Shown here one piece after another: positions 32,459 through 45,056 of a DNA stretch of 64,000 bases. Position numbers and translations under genes: made by a program. The notes under the pieces are model-generated. The model saw only the letters and a program-made list of their open reading frames with translations, was not told where the DNA came from and made no database searches. Each line of letters starts with the position of its first letter. Position 1 is the stretch's first letter. Source of the DNA: Zygnema cylindricum. Lineage: Eukaryota; Streptophyta; Zygnematophyceae; Zygnematales; Zygnemataceae. The stretch covers positions 1 to 64,000 of the forward strand of contig JBBHKE010003575.1 in assembly GCA_037447655.1 (NCBI GenBank), in the 5' to 3' direction.

Positions 32459-32967
32459 CCTAACTCAAAAAAAGATGTACGATAATATTGGAACTGTTTA
32501 AACTAGCGTTAATAACTCTAATGCCGAATATTTTTAGGTTGTGTAATGTACGTAATGTGTCAGTCCGTACTATAATTTCTCATTATTTTGTACAGATTTT
32601 CAAAATAAGTGTCAGATAATGGCGTCGACCGGGAAGATTGAGTCCGTCGCGCAGAAAGGCGTACTCAGATTTGATTTCAAGTAATAAAGACGAACGAAAA
32701 TCGCGCTGACTTGTTCTCACATGTTCAGGCGTCGAATATGTGAACACGGAGTATCGCGGCTAGTCGGCTACCCTAAAAACATGGGAACTTGTATCGATAC
32801 CTTAACTTTAACAGCGATTCACGGTGTACTTTTAACCTATTTTTTGATAATTCCGTACATTTTGCTCGTACATTATATCCGTACACGAATGCTACGAATT
32901 TTACGAAAATTTCAAAATCTTAAAAATTTAACGCATTTTCGTAAAAAAGTGAAAATCCGTACGTTTG
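32459..32967 (+). repeat. Direct duplication, copy 2
   Basis: The longer partner of 31550-31976. It carries extra sequence (GGCTAGTCGGCTACCC to ACCTA) with a GATTCACGGTGTAC word, which resembles text in the related reverse copy near 6500. Copy 2 is therefore probably the ancestral form and copy 1 the deleted one. Confidence 0.9.
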
Positions 32968-33050
32968 GTACCTCTATGGGGGAATTCCTATTCCTAGTCC
33001 TTACAAGTTACAACAGTAACAAGGCAGTTCTGTGAAAGAGTCGATTCCTG

Positions 33051-33263
33051 GTACAGTACACCGTCAATCGCTATTAGAGTATATAACGCCAATTCGGTGC
33101 CCTTTTTTCAAAAAATAATACCTGAAATACGATTAATAACGCTATTTAATTCCGTGGACCATAATCTGCCACGTCCCAGGTACTAAATATGAATCAATAA
33201 CGCTAATTGTTTTTTGACTCTATTTGATCCTTGACTCTAATAGCGATTGGCGGTGTACTGTAC
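33051..33263. mobile_element. MITE, TA-flanked, type-1 interior
   Basis: The 30-bp terminal inverted repeats (33051-33080 and 33234-33263) begin GTACAGTACACCG and differ at one position. The TIR core is CAATCGCTATTAGAGT. The interior carries GTGGACCATAATCTGCCACG. No coding capacity. TA dinucleotides next to CACCG suggest Tc1/mariner-type targeting. Confidence 0.85.
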
Positions 33264-34347
33264 TTGTGCCGTAGTTCCTTGCAGAAAAAAAGCTTTCAGG
33301 ACCATCCTTTGTACCTTGAGAAGCTTCCATGTGTGTAGTTTCGCAGATTTCTATCATATTCTCCGTGGAGGCCTATAGGACGGCCAGCCCGATAGGCAGA
33401 CCTGACGGCTATCGTACGGCAGACCTATTGCGGCAATCCTCAGCCGTCGGTGACTTCATTCACATTTGCGGCCATTGTACGGCGCGATGATATGGTGCAC
33501 AGATTGTGCTATATCCGTACAGTTCTCCAGGAGGATCTCAACCCAATTGACTGCCACATTCTTTCAGTCCGTGGCAATTCCTTTCAATCTATGATCAACG
33601 GGATTTTGTCTGACCGGGAGAGTTATTTTGTTTTAATTCTGGACTCAATTCTTATTACAGCACATCTGCTTTTCATCCTTTTTCTTTGTTTTTGTCATTC
33701 GTTTTCATATTCTGAATACACCACCTGTCTCTACTGGCATCTTCGTCAGTACCTTGGAGAGGTCCGGTGCTCCTCTGGTAAGGTTACGACAATAATAGAA
33801 AGGGAAGGCTAGTTGCCATTGCTGTTTGTTTTTTTTCTTGTAAAGAATTTTGTAGCTCTTTTCGTATGTTTGAGTCCATTAAATTATGCACATTTATTTT
33901 TGAATCTTCCAGAAGTGTTCAGTATATGAAGTGAAGCTGTGTTGTATTCTCTCTCTGCAATGACAAATGACTAAATGTGTTTCATTACCGTCAGACAGGC
34001 AGTCACTGGCTGGCTGTCTGCAGGAAGGCAGTTATGGATGTCAGTTTCAATGTTTTTTTGGGTTTTTGGTGACTAAGTGCCTCACAGTCAGATATATTTG
34101 CATTCCTATGTGTCTGTTTTTATTGTTGTTTTACCATCTTTTATCATTTTTTATCATTGATCTTCGTTGTTGCCAGTCGACCTTCCGAGAGACATTTTTT
34201 CTAGTTATCCCGAACGTTTTTTGATCACGTAGAAACTGCATTTGTCTTCCCCTTTTGTTTCCCCTGGTTGTAACTAGCGTTGTGACAACTGTCACACTTT
34301 CTTAGCTGCTAAGTTATCTCTTGTGGCATCTGTGACGGCACAGGAGC
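33264..34347. other. Upstream region of the kinase gene
   Basis: No strong promoter motif. An open frame 33450-33812 has no recognised domain. A tail-like CTTTTACCATCTTTTATC run and a donor-like AAAGTGTAAATAG were considered, but no exon is supported. Confidence 0.4.
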
Positions 34348-36594
34348 ATGTTGAGAAGCAAACTGGAGAAGGCAAGGAGTCTCCCAGGTGTCAGCATAAA
34401 ATTTAAAGACCTTCAGAAGGCCACAAATGGCTTTTCGGAAGAAAATCTCTTGGGAGAAGGCAGTTTTGGGAAGGTGTACAAGGGTGTATTGGTGGACCCG
34501 GCAGCTCCAAAGTCCATGTGGGGAGTAAAAACTGACACTCCAAGAATCCAAGTGGCTGTGAAGAAACTCGATCCTGAGAGTTTTCAAGGATACCATGAAT
34601 GGCTGGTAGGCTTTTTACAAAATTTCTCTAAGGTTCTTGTCAATCTAGGTTGTGATCTCTGGACTTTTATCTCTGGACTTTTTAGTCACCAGTTTATATC
34701 TGCTCCGTTCTGTTAAAGAGTTTTGGTCTGGCTGGCTCAGTCCCTTGACCAACCTAAAGGAGTTGTAAGGCAAGAATGCTTTTTGTGGATTGATTATGCA
34801 GATTTTCTGCCCTTTTTGTATCAAATTGCTATTTTTTCTCTTGTACATATTTTGATATCGTTTAGCCGGGTGTGGAGCGATGCAGCAAAACCTTTTGCCG
34901 GTGTTGTGGATAAAATTAGGACTGTGAGTGCATGAAGATAATCAACGCAGCCATGGCAACATGTTTGTTTATGAGCAGTTAGTTCGTTTGTTTGTTAATG
35001 GCTACCTTTACTGTCATTTTCTTATCTTTACGGAGTACGATCTTCATTTTGAAATTAACTGAATGATATTTTTGTTTTTGTGTGGAAACAATCAACACGA
35101 CTTTTCTACTTCTACAGGTTTTTGCCTCACTGTCTCAAAGAACCAACATGTCTTTGGTTGCATTTATTGTTGCAGGCAGAGGTTTTGCTTCTTAACAAAC
35201 TGCAGCATCCCAATCTTGTGAGCTTGGCTGGATATTGTAATGAAAAGAATCAGCAATGTTTGGTTTACGAACTCTGCCCTCATGGGAGCTTGGAAGACAC
35301 TCTCTTTCACAGTGAGAACCTTGCGGCCTTTGTTTTTGAATAGAAAAAAAGAAAACGAATTCTCTAAAGTCATGGAGTAACTTTACAGGAAATGGTTGAA
35401 AATTGAAAGCATTATTGGCTCTTGATTTAACTTTACTTTCCAGGGATTTTGCAACTAACCACCTAGGCAAGCTTTTTTATGTTTTTACACTCAACTTTGC
35501 GGACATTGGCTCAAATTTGTCTTCAGCATATCTTTTAACTTGAAGATCTTTGCTTGTTGTTTACTTCTTTGATTGGCATAATGTGTAGGCATTTTTTTAT
35601 GGAAACAGGCCTTAAGTTGTAATAATACTACTTTTCTCTACAGGTACAAAATGCCCATTGGATTGGGAACTTCGTGTGGAAGTTGCTTTGGGAGCTGCTA
35701 GAGGACTTGCCTTCCTCCATAAGAACAATGTTATTCATCGCGATTTTAAAACTAGCAACGTCTTACTCGCCGAGGTGAATTAGGATGTTAATTGCGCCTA
35801 TTTGATGCCCAATTTTGCCCATGTTTTCTGAAGGTTATTTGATGTTCTATATGAGAGCTTATTACAGTTTTTCTTGCAATCCAATATGCAGGGCTATCAA
35901 GTCCGTGTGACAGACTTTGGTCTGGCAAAGGCGGGACCAGCAGGCGATAAAACACATGTCTCTACACGTGTACTTGGGACCTTGGGTTATTTGGATCCAA
36001 CATATATGGAAACAGGTGGGTGGAATTTTTTCTTATCTCATGGGAAGAGGACTATTCGACGCGGTTTTTTGCCGGAAATATGCAGAATAAGTTGTATTAT
36101 TAAAATGAGACTAAACTAATTCTGAGCATGATTTTAAAGTTTGGCAGTTAGACCAGGTAATGCATTTAGGTTGTTCCAAGCAAGTCCTTGTTGAATTTTC
36201 GTTTGGCAGTAAGTACATTGTATGGAAGAGACATGGAGAAGCATACAAGGACATGGATTCTGACAAGTGCAAGGGGTTGGAGAAGACAGGCCGATTGACG
36301 GCAAAAAGTGACACTTTTGCCTTCGGAGTCATGTTGTTGGAGCTCATAACGGGAAGACCGTCCATGAATGATGCGGGAACAATCAGTCTCGCTGCATTTA
36401 TGAGGCCACATTTGGCAGAGAGAAGGCCCGACTTCCGTCTTTTTACAGACCCTCGATTAGGCGACAGTTTTTCCAAACCTGGGATGTTCAAAATGGCAAT
36501 CCTGGCTAAATACTGTATTCATGATGATCCAACAAGGCGGCCGGAAATGGACAAAGTGGTTGAAAACCTAGAAAAGATTGAGAAGGATGAGTAG
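34348..36594 (+). CDS. Receptor-like cytoplasmic kinase (RLCK-VII / PBS1-like), five exons
   Basis: Ser/Thr kinase of the plant RLK/Pelle family, with no membrane segment or ectodomain. Exons 34348-34605, 35176-35311, 35644-35774, 35892-36015 and 36290-36594 all join at GT-AG sites and give 317 codons in frame. Motifs: [13 protein letters not shown] (19-30), Gly loop GEGSFGKV (36-43), VAVKK with Lys72, αC-helix Glu88, [10 protein letters not shown] (HRD 163-165), VTDFGLAK (DFG 183-185), [14 protein letters not shown], then [25 protein letters not shown] is typical of RLCK-VII, which relays signals from surface receptors. Where the family has APE/DPE, this protein has DPT (210-212). The start is the first ATG in frame, and an upstream exon with an N-terminal acylation site is possible. 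Exon 5's acceptor (GAAGACAG) has a poor pyrimidine tract. Confidence 0.88.
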
Positions 36595-37120
36595 AATGGA
36601 AAATCAATCAAGGTTTGAACGGCTTAAGCGCGGTTAACACTGCCTTAACTACTGAGGGTCCCTTTTTTCTTCCCCTCTTTCTTCTTGTTTATCCATCAGA
36701 GAACTTCTATGTACACAAATTGGATGAAAGGTGCGAAGCAAAAACGAACATGTAGAGGAAGGGCTTAGTATGCCCTCCCTTTAGGGTGTATTTTCAATAG
36801 CAGGTAGCTGGAGATTAGCAGGTAGGCCTTTGGTCGATTTAATAGGAATGTCCATGCCAAAATTCTGTTGTTTGATTATTTCAAAGGTCTGTTAGTGTAA
36901 ATACACGCTGTCACAGGACTGATGGAGGGATAGCCGGATAAAGATGGCAACTACTGCACCACCCTGGCTATCAATTGGCTCGACTATGCACTGTTGTAGG
37001 GAGAATCCTTATTCAAACTGACTTTGTCAGGAACTTTTTGTGAGGTGATGGATTGTGCTCAAACACGGTGGCAAGGGAGAGCGAGAGGGAGAGAGAAGAG
37101 AGAAAGAGCGTGTGAGAGAC

Positions 37121-37128
<8 letters not shown>
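36595..37128. other. Downstream flank of the kinase gene
   Basis: No other gene seen. Probably the 3' untranslated region and spacer. No clear polyadenylation signal was identified. Confidence 0.4.

Positions 37129-37215
<87 letters not shown>
37122..37215 (+). repeat. (TG)n(AG)n microsatellite
   Basis: A short GTGTGTGTGTG run passes into about 38 uninterrupted AG units. Arg/Glu- and Ser/Leu-rich frames over it are artefacts. Confidence 0.97.
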
Positions 37216-37216
<1 letters not shown>

Positions 37217-39618
37217 GATAGAGAGGCCAGTGGTAGACAGCACGCTTTCAGGACAGCTCTGATAGAGTTAGGCTAGTTATCAAAGAAAGCTCTAAAGGTC
37301 TAAAGCTTTAAAGTAAAGGTCTAAATAGGGCGGCGGCGTCTGATATTGAGCAGTTTTGGTGGACATGTTTGTTATAGTTATAATCAGATGTTGAATGTCA
37401 TCCTTCATTAGGGCCTAAGATTTTTTTCCTTCGTTAGAGGTCCTCGAAAACCGTCAGGATTTACTCTGTAATGCGGACTCCTGACTTGTCACAGTTCTTT
37501 CATCTTTGTTTATGTGAAATATCCTGACCTTAAGCTACTCTTGTTTCACACAAGAGTGTGGATGTCTGGAATTCTAGAAATTCTTTTCTTAAGTTGTTTT
37601 GTCTGTAGCTGAGGGGTTTTTGTGAAATGCAATTAATATTCGATAGGAGAATGCTGTTGTTTGCCTCAATTGTTTGTGGCTGGTTGTGGTGGTTAAGAGG
37701 TTCATCTTTGTGAGCATGCGCATAGACATTGTTTTTTTGAGCTAAGTTGTATGCTTTGACAGAGACAGTCACGATTTACTTTGCAAGTCTTCAGGCTAGG
37801 ATGAAGCTGCAGTGTTTCCCATGTTTTGATTTGGCGTCCCTTTTCTTTTGTGTTTTGGTGCCTGTTTTCTTTCATTGTCCTGGATTCTTAAAGCAGTTGC
37901 TTTCGTTGTCTTAGTGCGTTTTTTAAAGCAGCTTACTGTTGTTGATATTGTGATTTTAGCAGAGGAAGCTCTGGTATCTGCCTGAACTGGTTACTAGCTG
38001 AACACGCTCTTAAATATGGTGGTGATGCTCGCCTGTTTCCATTCATTGAAGAATATCCACACTTTTTAGGGTCTTAACGCCCTTCACATTTTTAATGCCC
38101 TACAAAATTGATTTGCAATAACGATTGAGAAAAGCCAACATCCTCCACTCCCAAACAGGGAAATATATTTTGGAATTTTTTACATTAAAACAGGAAATTC
38201 CGTTGCATTGGTTTGATAGAGCACAATATGGCAATACCCAAGAGGAGGCAGGCCAATCAATCAATTAGCAGTACTTTGATTGGCCTGTTTTCGTTAGGCG
38301 TAGTTTTTGTTACTTAGTTCATCTTAGATTATTTCATGGTCACAATTTTCAAGTGCATGATTTTTTTTTTTATTTATTTTCAGTATTGAGGATTTTTTGC
38401 AGCCATATTTTTATTTGTTAAATTGTCCGGACAACTTAGAGGGGATTTTCTGCCTTTGCGTGAAGCGTCTAGTTTTCTTTTACATTATCAATCTCTTGTA
38501 AAGCCTTACATATTAATCTACATGGCTTAGGCCAAGACCTACACGATTTCCCTTCACTTTTCTCGTCTTATTGAGTGGATTTCGACCGCAATCTTACGAC
38601 ACAAATTTCTTTCCCCGGCTGGGGCTGAACTGTAATTAGTGTGGAAGTTGCATGTTGGGATTATTCATTTGTTGTTTTTATTTCTTGTGACTTTGTATTT
38701 ATTTCTATTTGGCTTATGTGCATCTTTTGAGTTTAGTTATTTCAAACCTCATAAGTGTCGGGCATATTGTCATTATCAGTTTTTGTTTGTCTTTCTCATT
38801 TGTTTATGTTTTGATTTACTTTATTTAAGTGTAAATTCAGATTATTCCCGATAAGATAACTCCTGCAAGGAATATAAATAGACCATGGGGCCTAGTGGCC
38901 ATCCATCGGCTTAGTAAAAAAATTGACCTAACCATAACCAGCTAAGTCGTTGACCTTTCTTTTTCTACCTTGCCTGTTGCTATATTTATTCATTTTTCTC
39001 CTTTATGTCTTATTTCATTCACAATATATTTTCATCATTTGGGTTTAAGTGGAGCACAACTGATGATATTGCATGCATCTTCACGTTATTTGACACATGC
39101 ACGACATTATATTATTGACTTTATAAAGCGAGGTATGCCAAGTGTAAAATTTTGTTCCGTACGCTGTTTAACTGAATTTTTTCACAGATAGCGCGGCACA
39201 TAAAAGTAGACAAATATAAAATAATTGTTTATAGATCTAAAATTATAATACCGAAACGAAAAAAATAAATTACATTGTAAACTTGTAAAATGATTTTTTT
39301 TCGAAAACCAGACGAACAGACGAACAAATTTGTCAGCATGCTGCCGTTAACTGCCATTTATTGAAAAATAACAATGTAAAGGACATTTTGGAAGGGTACC
39401 CAAGTAAAACCCCCCTAAATTATAAATAATGAACGAAATATCGCGATTTTTTACCGAAATCGGGGAGATGGGGGTCCGCGGCGCGTCCATGGAACGACAC
39501 GTACAGTTGAGTGTACTGGCGGGTACATTTATCTGTACGGTCCTTACAGATATCGCCAATAGTTATCGATATCGGTGTTATTGCAGATAATAACCGATAA
39601 ATATCCGATATTTATCGT
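37216..39618. other. No recognised gene
   Basis: T-rich non-coding DNA without conserved frames. Near 39540-39618 GATATCG/CGATAAATATCCG words recur as at 22.0 kb. Confidence 0.45.
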
Positions 39619-39903
39619 GTAGAAGTTAATGGTTCCTTTAGTATTTTTTAGGTCTAAAGTGAAATGCAGAAAAAAAGCCAAAGCAGTCTGCCTCTAACTC
39701 CTCTCTTCACCTCCCACACTTGTCGTAGTCATTAAACGTTAGAGAGGGACCTAGAAGCCATGGCTGCCTATACTGTCTAGAGATAGAGAGACAGGCAATA
39801 GATTTTGGTAGGTTTACCAAAATGTACTTGACGGACCCAGGATTTGATCGTGGTACCTACCGTCCGTTAGGTCAACAATAGCCGGTAGCTTTATCCTATA
39901 GTG
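39619..39903 (+). mobile_element. Truncated LTR, Copia family C, plus orientation
   Basis: TGTAGAAGTTAATGG, GTATTTTTTAGGTCTAAA, ACTTGTCGTAGTCA and AGCCATGGCT occur in the same order as in the LTRs of element C. It breaks off at 39903 where element E begins. The antisense tRNA-like part (GATCAAATCC on minus, 39840-39849) is retained. Confidence 0.85.
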
Positions 39904-41288
39904 TGCAATTCTGTGTCCTCCATTGAACTACACAATTTAGGAAGCCTCTAAATTGATTTTAACTAACCCACTTCAAGCCACAACCAGTGCTGCCCAAAAA
40001 AGCAAACTGACAGTCTGAGTGCACCCTTATGCAGCTTGGACTCACGTGAGTCCGTAGCAAAAAAGGAATCACTAAAAACGGCCAACTAACCGAAAAGTTA
40101 TGAGACGGCAAAAATGGGAATTTTTAATACAAAGCTCTCTTAGAGAGAGGTGACTACCTACCAGATTTTCCTAAGTCCTAAACCCCTCTCACAACCCCTA
40201 TCTAATGAAGTACCAACCAATCATATGACTGTAAAGTACAAAAAGGTACTACGGCCGATGTCCTTTCTGTACGGCCTGTGTAAGACAAGGCCACTGAGTG
40301 GACGCGTGTCACCCTTCCACTCGTCCGTATGTTCCCCGGAATTCCTGCGACCAAATGTTATCCCTCCACGTAGACCTAGGTCATGCCATGTCCATAAACG
40401 CCAAAGTGACCATTCCGCGATGTCGGTAGTGATGTGTGCCGTCGGATTAAATCCCACATTAAATGTCAGTCGTAGAAACAAAATCCGATTCATTTGTTTC
40501 GTACGAAATGACGTCCGCACTAAACTTTAACTAGTTCTATGTTCTTTCGTACATATTCTAGTTAATCGGTTTTAGTATCATACAATAGTTTAAATACATA
40601 TCAAACCCTATATACGACATACTGGTTAGAGCTCACGGCTACGCTGCACTCTGCCCGTCGGAGGTTCGAGTCCTGCCGGACTCAACCTTTTGTTGAGAGT
40701 GATTTAAGTCACTCTTTAGCCTTGCCTATGGAGCCGAGGTAGCCATGGCTCCATCACTCTCTCTCCTTCAGTGACTACAAGAAGTATGGGGGCAAGAGAG
40801 AAGAGATGGAGAAAGGCTGCATGTAAATTTTTTATTTGTTTCCACTTGTATATTTAGACCTAGAAAACACCCAAAAACTATTTATTTCAACACTCCCTTT
40901 ATTTTCTTGTCTAATTTTAACTTTTTTTTAATCCACATTTATCCCTACAATATTTTAACTTGGGAGAGGGCACAGGTTTGGTCATCATATTAGCCACCAT
41001 TTATTCATCAGATTTATACCCAAGATTTACAATTTTATTTTCAACCTTTTCCTCCACGAAGCTCAATCTTATGTCCATTTGCTTAGCTTTGAAATGATGT
41101 TTTGGATTGGCTGCAATAGCAATGGCAGCATGATTATCACAAAAAACTTCATGCACTCCCTCCTTCATATACCCCAAGGATTTGACAAGGATTACCCTAA
41201 GGATTGCAACAAGGATTTGACCCACATACACTCTTTCGGAACCAAACAAGAGGCCATATACTCAGCCTCCATAGTAGACTAAGCAACC
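39904..41288 (-). mobile_element. Copia family A fragment (E): 3' LTR plus RNase H end
   Basis: The LTR at 39904-40892 (989 bp) is alignable with the LTRs of element A. It is followed by about 400 bp of internal sequence encoding the RNase H end on minus (CDNHAAIAIAANPKHHF, MDIRLSF). The element is cut at 41288 by insertion of element C, and its remainder was not found beyond the nest. It lies inside the C-family LTR remnant at 39619-39903. Confidence 0.9.
40614..40683 (+). other. tRNA-like module in element E LTR (antisense to element)
   Basis: CATACTGGTTAGAGCTCACGG, then a perfect B box GGTTCGAGTCC at 40663-40673, then CTGCCGGACTCAAC and TTTT at 40688-40691. The third copy of the family A module. 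The B box is identical in all three, while flanks differ. Confidence 0.6.
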
Positions 41289-41735
41289 TGAAACTCTGAG
41301 ACCTCCATAAGTCCTCAGAGTGGACAGCTTCAAAGAAGCCTCTAGGATAACCCTGACCCCTTTGTGTTTCAGCAAAATTAACTGCTACCCTGGCAGACAA
41401 AAAACATTGACCAACTTTACCCTTGTGAAGGCAAGACTCCCCTGAGTCGATAGCAAAAAGAATCTCTGAATTTGCTCCTTTGAGCAGTAAGTTATGGAGG
41501 GTCAAAGTTGACCTTTTGTACAGAAGCTCTCTGAGAGAGAGGGTCCTATCATCTAATTTTTCTAAGTCCTATCTCTCTCACAGACTCTATCTATTGATGT
41601 ACGGAGCTAATCACATCAAAGTTCCGTACACAAAAGTAAAGCTGCGGGTGTACTTTATGTACGGACATTGTACGACATGGCCAAAATGTCGACACATGTC
41701 CTATCCGGATTCGGTGCCGTAATCTCCGGAGATAC

Positions 41736-42473
41736 TGTTGTTCTGAGACAACAGCTGGGACTGAAGATGAAGAAGATGCAGCAGTAGTCATCGTAGAACA
41801 AATCAAGAGAGGAAGCTTCCACAAATACCGATGGCTGAACAGCAACTTTGACAGACTATAACTTTCAGAAAAAGGCTTTAAAAGTCCTGAAAGTTTTACA
41901 CACTGTAAATAACATACAAAGGAACACACACACAAAATTTCAAATAATTCCGCTCACAAATATGTGAGATATGTAGAAATGAAATTACATAAAATTGAGT
42001 GTACAGTTTTCATATCATTTGTTCCTAAAAATCAAATTCACTAAGTCCTACTTTTATACACCGAAACTACACTAAGCTGTACGGAGGCATTCCAGCCGTA
42101 CATCTAACATTCTATCACAAATATTTACACCGAAGTTCAGACAACGTAAAGTGATAATGATCTAGTCACGCCTCGTCACTATTTGTTGGCGGCGGCTGTC
42201 AGCGGTCCGATTAGAGGATTTGGCACCGTAGAATTGACTTTACGAAGTCCAGTGGTCCTGCCGAATTTCTGTACGTCCACGGAGGACATACTCACGCATT
42301 CTCCCAAGTGACGACACGTGTCCCAAGTGTGAATGAACCGTGAACTCCCAACTTCACTATCACACTAATTTCGGTAAGTACTGAACCGAACTCAACCAAA
42401 AATAGCTTAAGTCCTGAACAGCTCTCTCTCACAGCTGAGGCATAAAGAGGACTAAAGCTTTCTAAAAACAACA
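41736..42473. mobile_element. 738-bp LTR-like insertion, unknown family
   Basis: The insert starts TGTTGTTCTGAG and ends TAAAAACAACA, so its ends form a TGTTGTT/AACAACA inverted repeat. It is flanked by an exact 5-bp duplication GATAC (41731-41735 and 42474-42478). The same position in the sister LTR at about 46177 is empty. It has no coding frame and resembles neither A, B, C nor D. A solo LTR of a fifth Copia-like family is the simplest reading. Confidence 0.88.
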
Positions 42474-42795
42474 GATACTACGATCCAATGTAATTTCGCC
42501 ACGTGTCATTCGACGTGGCGATGACCATAAACCGCCGAAATCTTCTTCCGCGATCTTGGCGCTAATTCCGGCCGTCCGATTAAATTCACATTTAATCGTA
42601 GGCGTAATAAATAATGCGCGGTATTCGTTTCGCTAAAGAAATAAATTCGCGGTATTGATTTCTTATCCGTACCGTAATCCGTACTTTTACATTACCGGAT
42701 CTATGTATCCCGTAAACAATTACAGTTAAATGAATTATCCTACGAATTAATGTTTAATTAAATATCAATCCATATAGTACGTATCACTAGTTCTA

Positions 42796-42871
42796 GGCTT
42801 AATGGCTAAGTCTAACGGCTACCGGCTGTCTGGCGGCCGGCAGGTACCGAGATCATATCCTATGGCCGACA
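42796..42871 (+). other. tRNA-like module in element C 3' LTR, decayed
   Basis: CTTAATGGCTAAGTC...ACGGCT is followed by a degraded B box GAGATCATATCC and TTTT at 42878-42881. The better copy is in the solo LTR at 46494-46571. Confidence 0.4.
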
Positions 42872-43100
42872 CATACCTTTTAGTAAATAAAACCCCTAAC
42901 TAATATATATTTCCCGTAAACCTCTAGATAGCCTAGGTAGCCATGGCTCTAGCTCCCTCTCCAATTTCTCAGTGACTGCGACAAGTTTGAGAGTTGGAGA
43001 GAGTAGTTAGAGGTAGACTGCCTCGGCTTCTTTCTATACTTCTATTTAGACCTAGAAAATACTTAAAACGGAGTATTAATTTCTACACTCCCCTTATTTT

Positions 43101-45056
43101 CTAGTCAATCTTTAATTTCAGACCACACTTCTCCCTGCAAAAAATTAGCTTAGGGGATGGCATAGGTTTGGTCATCATATCTGCTACCATCTCACTATCT
43201 GGTCGGTACTCTAAACTGATTATTTTGTTTTCTACTTTCCCTCTATCAAAGCTGAGTCTGATGTCCATGTGTTTGGCTTTAAAATGATGTTTAGGATTGG
43301 CAGAAATAGAGATTGCTGCCTGAATATCACAAAAATTTTTCTCCACACCACACTTAAGGTGACCAAGCTCACCAAGCAAAGACTTGACCCACATCAATTC
43401 TTTTACAGCAGAGAAGGAGGCCATATACTCAGCCTCCATGGTGAATTGAGCAATAACTTTTTGCTGTTTGCTACTCCAACAGCAAGCCCCATCACCCACA
43501 TATAATACATATCCAGAAGTACATCTCCTCATCGGAGCATGACCATAACTGGCATCACTCCAAGTAGTGATGTCAGTATTCTCCCCACCCAAATGCAACC
43601 ATAGATCCCTAGTTCCTATCAAATATCTAAGGACTCTCTTAGCTGCCTCCTAATCCCTCTTAGTGGGAGCATTTAGACTTCTACTCAGCACTCCTACAGC
43701 TGCAGCTAAATCCAGCCGGGTACAATGCATAAAATAGATTAGACTTCCCAGTACTTGCCTGTAAGGAATAGTCTGCATGAACTTTTGTTCTTCAAGAGAT
43801 AATTCCTCGTCTACGACTATGACTCCTTCTTCCTCACTCCCCTCACTTCCCTTCTTCAACTCCATTGGAGTTGTACAACTATTAGCTTTATCCATTTGAA
43901 ATTTTTCAAGCATGTTCCCTATTGCTTCTTTTTGAGTCAATCTTATAATTTTCCTTTTTCGGTCTCTCTCTACTTGAATTCCCAAAATATATCTTGCTTC
44001 TCCCATATCCTTCATTTCAAATCTCCCCTTAAGATCGGTTTTCAGTTTGTTAATTTTTTCCATTGATTTACTTAAAACCAGCAAATCATCAACATAAACT
44101 GCAATAAATATAAAACCTTCCTCATCTTCGAAAACATAGATTGAGTGATCTTAGCTGATCCGGATATATCCCACACCGGTAAGAAACTCATCAAGCTTCT
44201 TATTCCACTGTCCAGGCGCCTGTTTCAAACCATAAAGAGATTTAATCAGCCGGCATACCTTACTCTCCTCGCATTCCTCCACAAACCCTTCGGGTTGTCG
44301 CATGAAGATCTCCTCTTCCAATCCTCCATGTAAAAAGGCTGTCTTGATGTCCATCTGGTGCACTTCCATGTCTTTTGCTGCTGCCAGGCTGAGAAGTATG
44401 CGGACGGAGGGAAATCTGACCACCGGGGCAAAGGTTTCCTCGTAGTCAATTCCCTCCTTTTGTGTAAATCCCTTTGCCACTAGTCGGGCCTTGTAGCGCT
44501 CGATTGTGTTATATGGGTTCAGTTTTAATTTGAAAACCCACTTACAACCGATTGGTTTTCGGTTAGGTGGACAATCCACCAGCTCCCAAGTATCGGCTGC
44601 CATAATTGAGGCCATCTCCTCATTAATGGCTGTCTTCCACCGATTTCTTTTTGGACAAGTCATCGCCTCTTCATAAGTTTGAGGTTCATCTTGATGAGAT
44701 AGTTTAGTTACCTTGTTATTAACTTGTTTTTCTTGCAGTCTTTTGCTACTTCTCCTTCCCCCTTCAAAATCTGAGGGCGGAATAGATGGTTCTCGTGGAT
44801 TCTTTCGAACAAACTCGGCTTCTCCCCTATCCCTTGATTCCGAATCAATTTCCACCACGTCTTCCGCTTCGGGTAGAGTTGTCACTTGAGTTTCCACAGT
44901 CGAGTCCTTTCCGGTCTGATTTGTAACTGCAAGAATGTCATCTTCTCTAAAACCTGGATAGTTAGGAAACTCAAAGTCATCGGAATTTTCTGACTCAAAT
45001 CTGATTTTTACTGACTTTGTATATTTGAAAGGATCCACAGACTTTCCTTCATCCAT
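43101..45056 (-). pseudogene. RT-RNase H region, element C
   Basis: A single reading frame runs from MDEGKSVDPFKY to the RNase H end with only two in-frame stops: 44151 (after GYIRIS, where A has Ser) and 43650 (after KRD, where A has Trp). RT blocks WKTAINEEMASIMAADTWEL, CKWVFKLKLNP, MDIKTAFLHG and YVDDLLVLSK (about 44080-44100), and RNase H SDASYGH, CDIQAAISI and ADMMTK are present. Two residues differ from A and B in the RNase H motifs (SYGH, DIQ). Two nonsense mutations with no frameshift over nearly 2 kb make this the least shifted RT region in the window. Confidence 0.88.

Larger units (their letters stand above)
41289..43087 (-). repeat. 3' LTR of element C (1799 bp including a 738-bp insert)
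   Basis: In element orientation it begins TGTAGAAATTAATACTC and ends CTCAGAGTTTCA. Without the insert at 41736-42473 and one TSD copy it is 1056 bp, against 1048 bp for the solo LTR at 45732. Confidence 0.93.

Noticed and set aside
37013-37276. Arg/Glu-rich and Ser/Leu-rich frames
   Set aside because: These are translations of the (AG)n tract.
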